Position numbers and translations under genes: made by a program. Positions 60,841 through 64,000 of a DNA stretch of 64,000 nucleotides are shown here, one piece after another. Location: NCBI GenBank assembly GCA_036583965.1, contig JAZBQD010000015.1:67426830-67490829 (forward strand), written 5' to 3'. The DNA is from Prunella strophiata (lineage: Eukaryota; Chordata; Aves; Passeriformes; Prunellidae). How positions within the stretch are numbered: the first letter of the stretch is position 1; each line of letters opens with the position of its first letter. The notes under the pieces were generated by a model. The model saw only the letters and a program-made list of their open reading frames with translations, was not told the origin of the DNA and ran no database searches.

Positions 60841-63800
60841 ACTGGAGAGTAAAAAGCCATTTTATTGGCAAAATCTGTTAGGTTGCTCCATTGAAAACTA
60901 ACTAGAGTGTTGTTGTTGTTTCAAAAGGGAAGAAATGAAATCCCAGAGAGTTCTAAATATGATTTCTTCTGTTTGTGTGTGTGGGTAAGAGTGGGTAAGG
61001 AATTAACACCAGGACAAATATTGAATGACAAAAAATACCAGTTCCAAAATGCAACAGAAGGGAAAAATGAAACATGTCAGAGTGTATTGGATAGAATTAG
61101 GATGATGACCTATGTGCTGTATCATGCAGGAAACTTAGTTAAAAACAGTCCCTGTTCACTTTAGAGGAAAGAATGGGTGACAAAAATGTCAAATGGGATT
61201 AGTAAAACATTGATCACAATAACTTTAGCAGTAGGGCTGAAACAATATTAGATAGAATTGAAGAATTTACATTATCCTAGGAAAAACCTAAAAAAGGGAA
61301 GGAACCTAGGAAAAGTAAAGAAACGGATTTAAAACTAACAGAATTAAGTCACAAAAAGGAAGCTTTCTAAGACATGGCCAAAGCATACAATGATAATGGA
61401 CTACTTTCAAAAGTATGGCTTATAACTACTGTAATGATGAGAACAACACAAAGAAATACCAAAAAACAAAAATAAATAAGGGGAAAAAATTAAGCTGAAT
61501 AGGATGAGCTCAAACTCTGAAGGAAGAGAAAAAAAATAAAAAAAAATAATCAAATAACGAAAACATTTGAAACAACCTCATATGAGAACATTTGCCACAT
61601 GTATGAAAGAGTACCTTGCCAAAAGCTTATGAAACCCAACAATCCCAGCCCAAGAAAATTTAGACTAACTCATGCTAGTTGTCTACAGAACAGATTTATC
61701 TCTGAGCTAGCTGCTTAGAATTTGTGTATTAATAAATGGGAGAGACAGTTCTGGGTTCACTTGGCCTGTCTTAGATCACTACCTTACAATATAGCAAACT
61801 AAGTTGCACATCTGCCTCTTTTTTCTTCCCTTACTTTGAGCAGAAACCAGAACTAAGTAGACCTCTCATGCCTGATGCAGATCATCACCACTGAAGTAAT
61901 CTCTAGAGTTTCTGTAAAAATCAACAGATTGTTTTGATATGTTTGAAAAGATAAAAAAGAAAATGTTTATTCTCTTTTCGGAGAAAAATGTTGAACAATC
62001 ACCATGCCAGGCAGTGATTTTGTGAAGGATTGTGCACAGCCAGAGAACAAGCCACCCACACATTTTATCTTCCATAGTTTGTCACCTTTTGCATAGGTAG
62101 CAGTGCACTAATGGTGAAGGATAACATTTAATAGATGAATTGCAAACTGCTGTTAACATTGCTCTGAGTAGGCTGAGAGATTAATAAGATCCACTGGGCA
62201 CCAAAATGCTTATGGAAAGTGCAGATATGTTGCAATAGCAACCAATTAACTCCTTAGAAGGACTTATTTCTATAAGTAAAACTTTGTGCTGTCATGGTTA
62301 TCCTCCTTCTCAAAGAACTTGGCTCATGTAGTTCTAAACCAAAGCAAAGACAGTTTGGTCATGTAGGTATGTCCTAGCTTAGGAGAAATATCTGCAACAA
62401 CAGAAATTATTTGCTCCTCAAAGGTACTACAGACTTCCAAACACTAGTAAGCCAGGGAAAAAAAAAAAAAAAAAAGTTGAAATAGGAATGCAGTGGGATT
62501 TACTAAAGGGTACAGACAGTCTGCTTAAAATCACAAATTTTAGAGGAAGCCTGAAAACTTAAGGTGGAAAGAGGGAAAGCCATAGAAACTTCTGATGTGT
62601 GGAGAACCTGCACAAAGATCTGCAAGAAGTCCAAGAGTTGACAGAAATATCTTGCAATGGACAGACTTCCAGATCACCTGATAAATGAAGATTCAACAGT
62701 CTTAAGTGAGCAATGGTTTACTATGCAACATCTATATCATTAACTCCACGGAAGGTACCAACAAATCTTTCCATGCACGTGTATAAATGGTGCAATAGTT
62801 TCCCCTGACCCCCCCTTAAAGGTCTTGCAAGCATAGAAAGGATTGGATGAGATGTTCATGTATTGTAATTATGACCATGTATGTGGGAATGAAGCTTTTA
62901 ACAAGGAGGAGTATGGAAAAATTGTACTTGATGTCTGTGTCAGGCCTTTTTCCTTGCGTATTGGATAAAAAGTTTGTCTCTGTAGATATCAGATTAAATT
63001 TGTTGCCTATTTAAGTTAAAACAGATGTTAAAATATCTCAACTCTTATGAAAGAATTAAAACAAAATTGCCCGAAAATCAAGACACAAAATCGAGACAAC
63101 ATGCAGCCTGGTTGCTGGGGAGAGCATTACCCCAGGTTCAGTGTGGGAGTGTGCAGTCATTCAGTGACAACAATAATGCAATATGTGGGGAATAAGGTAC
63201 CCCTTAACTGTGGTGGTATCCACAGCTGTATACATGCCCCTCACATGCCTCTTCTCTTCTCAACTTTAAGAAGAAATAAATCATCATGTATTAAATATCC
63301 ACGGCGGGCAATGGGCATTTACATAACATAGTATTGTCTCATTTTATGATCCCTATAAAAGATTCTGGAATACCATATGACAGCCTTTATTAGACTTTCA
63401 CAAGTACTTCAGAGAGAGAAAAGGAGAAAATATGTGTGTTCATAGGAAAAAAAAAGAGGCTAAAAGAAAGGCCTTTGTTGAAACAAAAATCTGGTTTCTC
63501 AACATGAATATTAACATCTTTTTTCAGCTTTCTTCATGACTTTGACAAATGTGAGTTCCACAAAGGAGTCTGTAACAACTATTTATGGAGAAAGTGCTTT
63601 CATTTTAACCTCTTTAAGCAAAACACTAAAATAGAAGAAACATGAAATCATGTTTCACTTTTTGTCTGTAAAAGCCAATAAAACACACTGTTACTTTGGT
63701 GGCCTTGGAACTTAATTTTTTGTCTTATTGATAAACAGGTAAAGATTTGGGCAAACATCTGGTCTCAAGCAGATCCTTTAAGATTGTGAGTATATGTTAC

Positions 63801-64000
63801 ATTCTTGCTCCTCAATAGCTGATGCTAAAAATCAGAATAAAACTAGAAGACAGTTCCCATTTTTCTCATAATTAATTGCTTATTTATTGTCTTTGAGATC
63901 TTTCTCCTTAGTTATCACTGATTCTCAGTCTTGATTCCTAATGTTGTTTTCTTCATCTCCCCCAGATTCCTTCCCATTAGTGTTTTACTCTTTATGTAGC
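60841..64000. other. Unique AT-rich DNA, no gene recognised
   Basis: An 18-base poly-A lies at 62458-62475. Frames at 60907-61164 (+) and 63047-63331 (+) have no recognisable domain. A TCTTTTTTCAG acceptor near 63532 is followed 23 bases later by GTGAGT, too short to call. Confidence 0.5.

Overview
This window looks like nuclear non-coding DNA from a bird, probably a passerine or relative. The evidence is 3' ends of CR1 retrotransposons in both orientations, two copies of one avian-type endogenous-retrovirus LTR, and an AT-rich background with long poly-A/poly-T tracts and microsatellites. The species assignment is inference from repeat families recognised by eye. No complete protein-coding gene, tRNA, rRNA, snRNA, CRISPR array or bacterial-style operon was found. 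Most open frames are short, lack homology I can recognise, or lie inside repeats.

Layout: 1-15 kb is unique AT-rich DNA with two MIR-like SINE remnants (1160-1290, 12385-12505), two short CR1 ends (about 4.7 and 5.6 kb) and one spliced-exon-like segment on the minus strand (4372-4466). A well-preserved CR1 3' end lies at 15251-15743. From 15.7 to 35 kb the DNA is mostly unique, with mononucleotide and AT microsatellites, a third MIR-like SINE (25630-25765), several weak exon candidates and a 42-base poly-A. A minus-strand CR1 at 36687-37520 keeps the end of its reverse-transcriptase frame. At 43.9-44.1 kb there is an AAACC/AAAC/A compound repeat, and at 46.75-47.0 kb an AGGAG array of about 250 bp that abuts the 3' end of another minus-strand CR1.

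49.8-56.6 kb is the richest mobile-element region. It holds a 5'-truncated LTR (49780-50145), a possible plus-strand terminal exon with poly-A signals (50951-51250), a solo LTR (54289-55066) with a 5-bp target duplication that contains a second solo LTR (54621-54902) with its own 5-bp target duplication, and a deleted CR1 that still carries a recognisable reverse-transcriptase active-site segment. The rest, to 64 kb, is unique apart from an old L3/CR1-like remnant near 60.7 kb and a palindrome cluster at 57.7 kb.

The window reads as a gene desert or large intron shaped by retrotransposon insertion. I found no convincing new multi-gene system. The best leads are the dated LTR-in-LTR insertion, the purine array at the CR1 terminus, and a few exon-like segments that RNA data could test.
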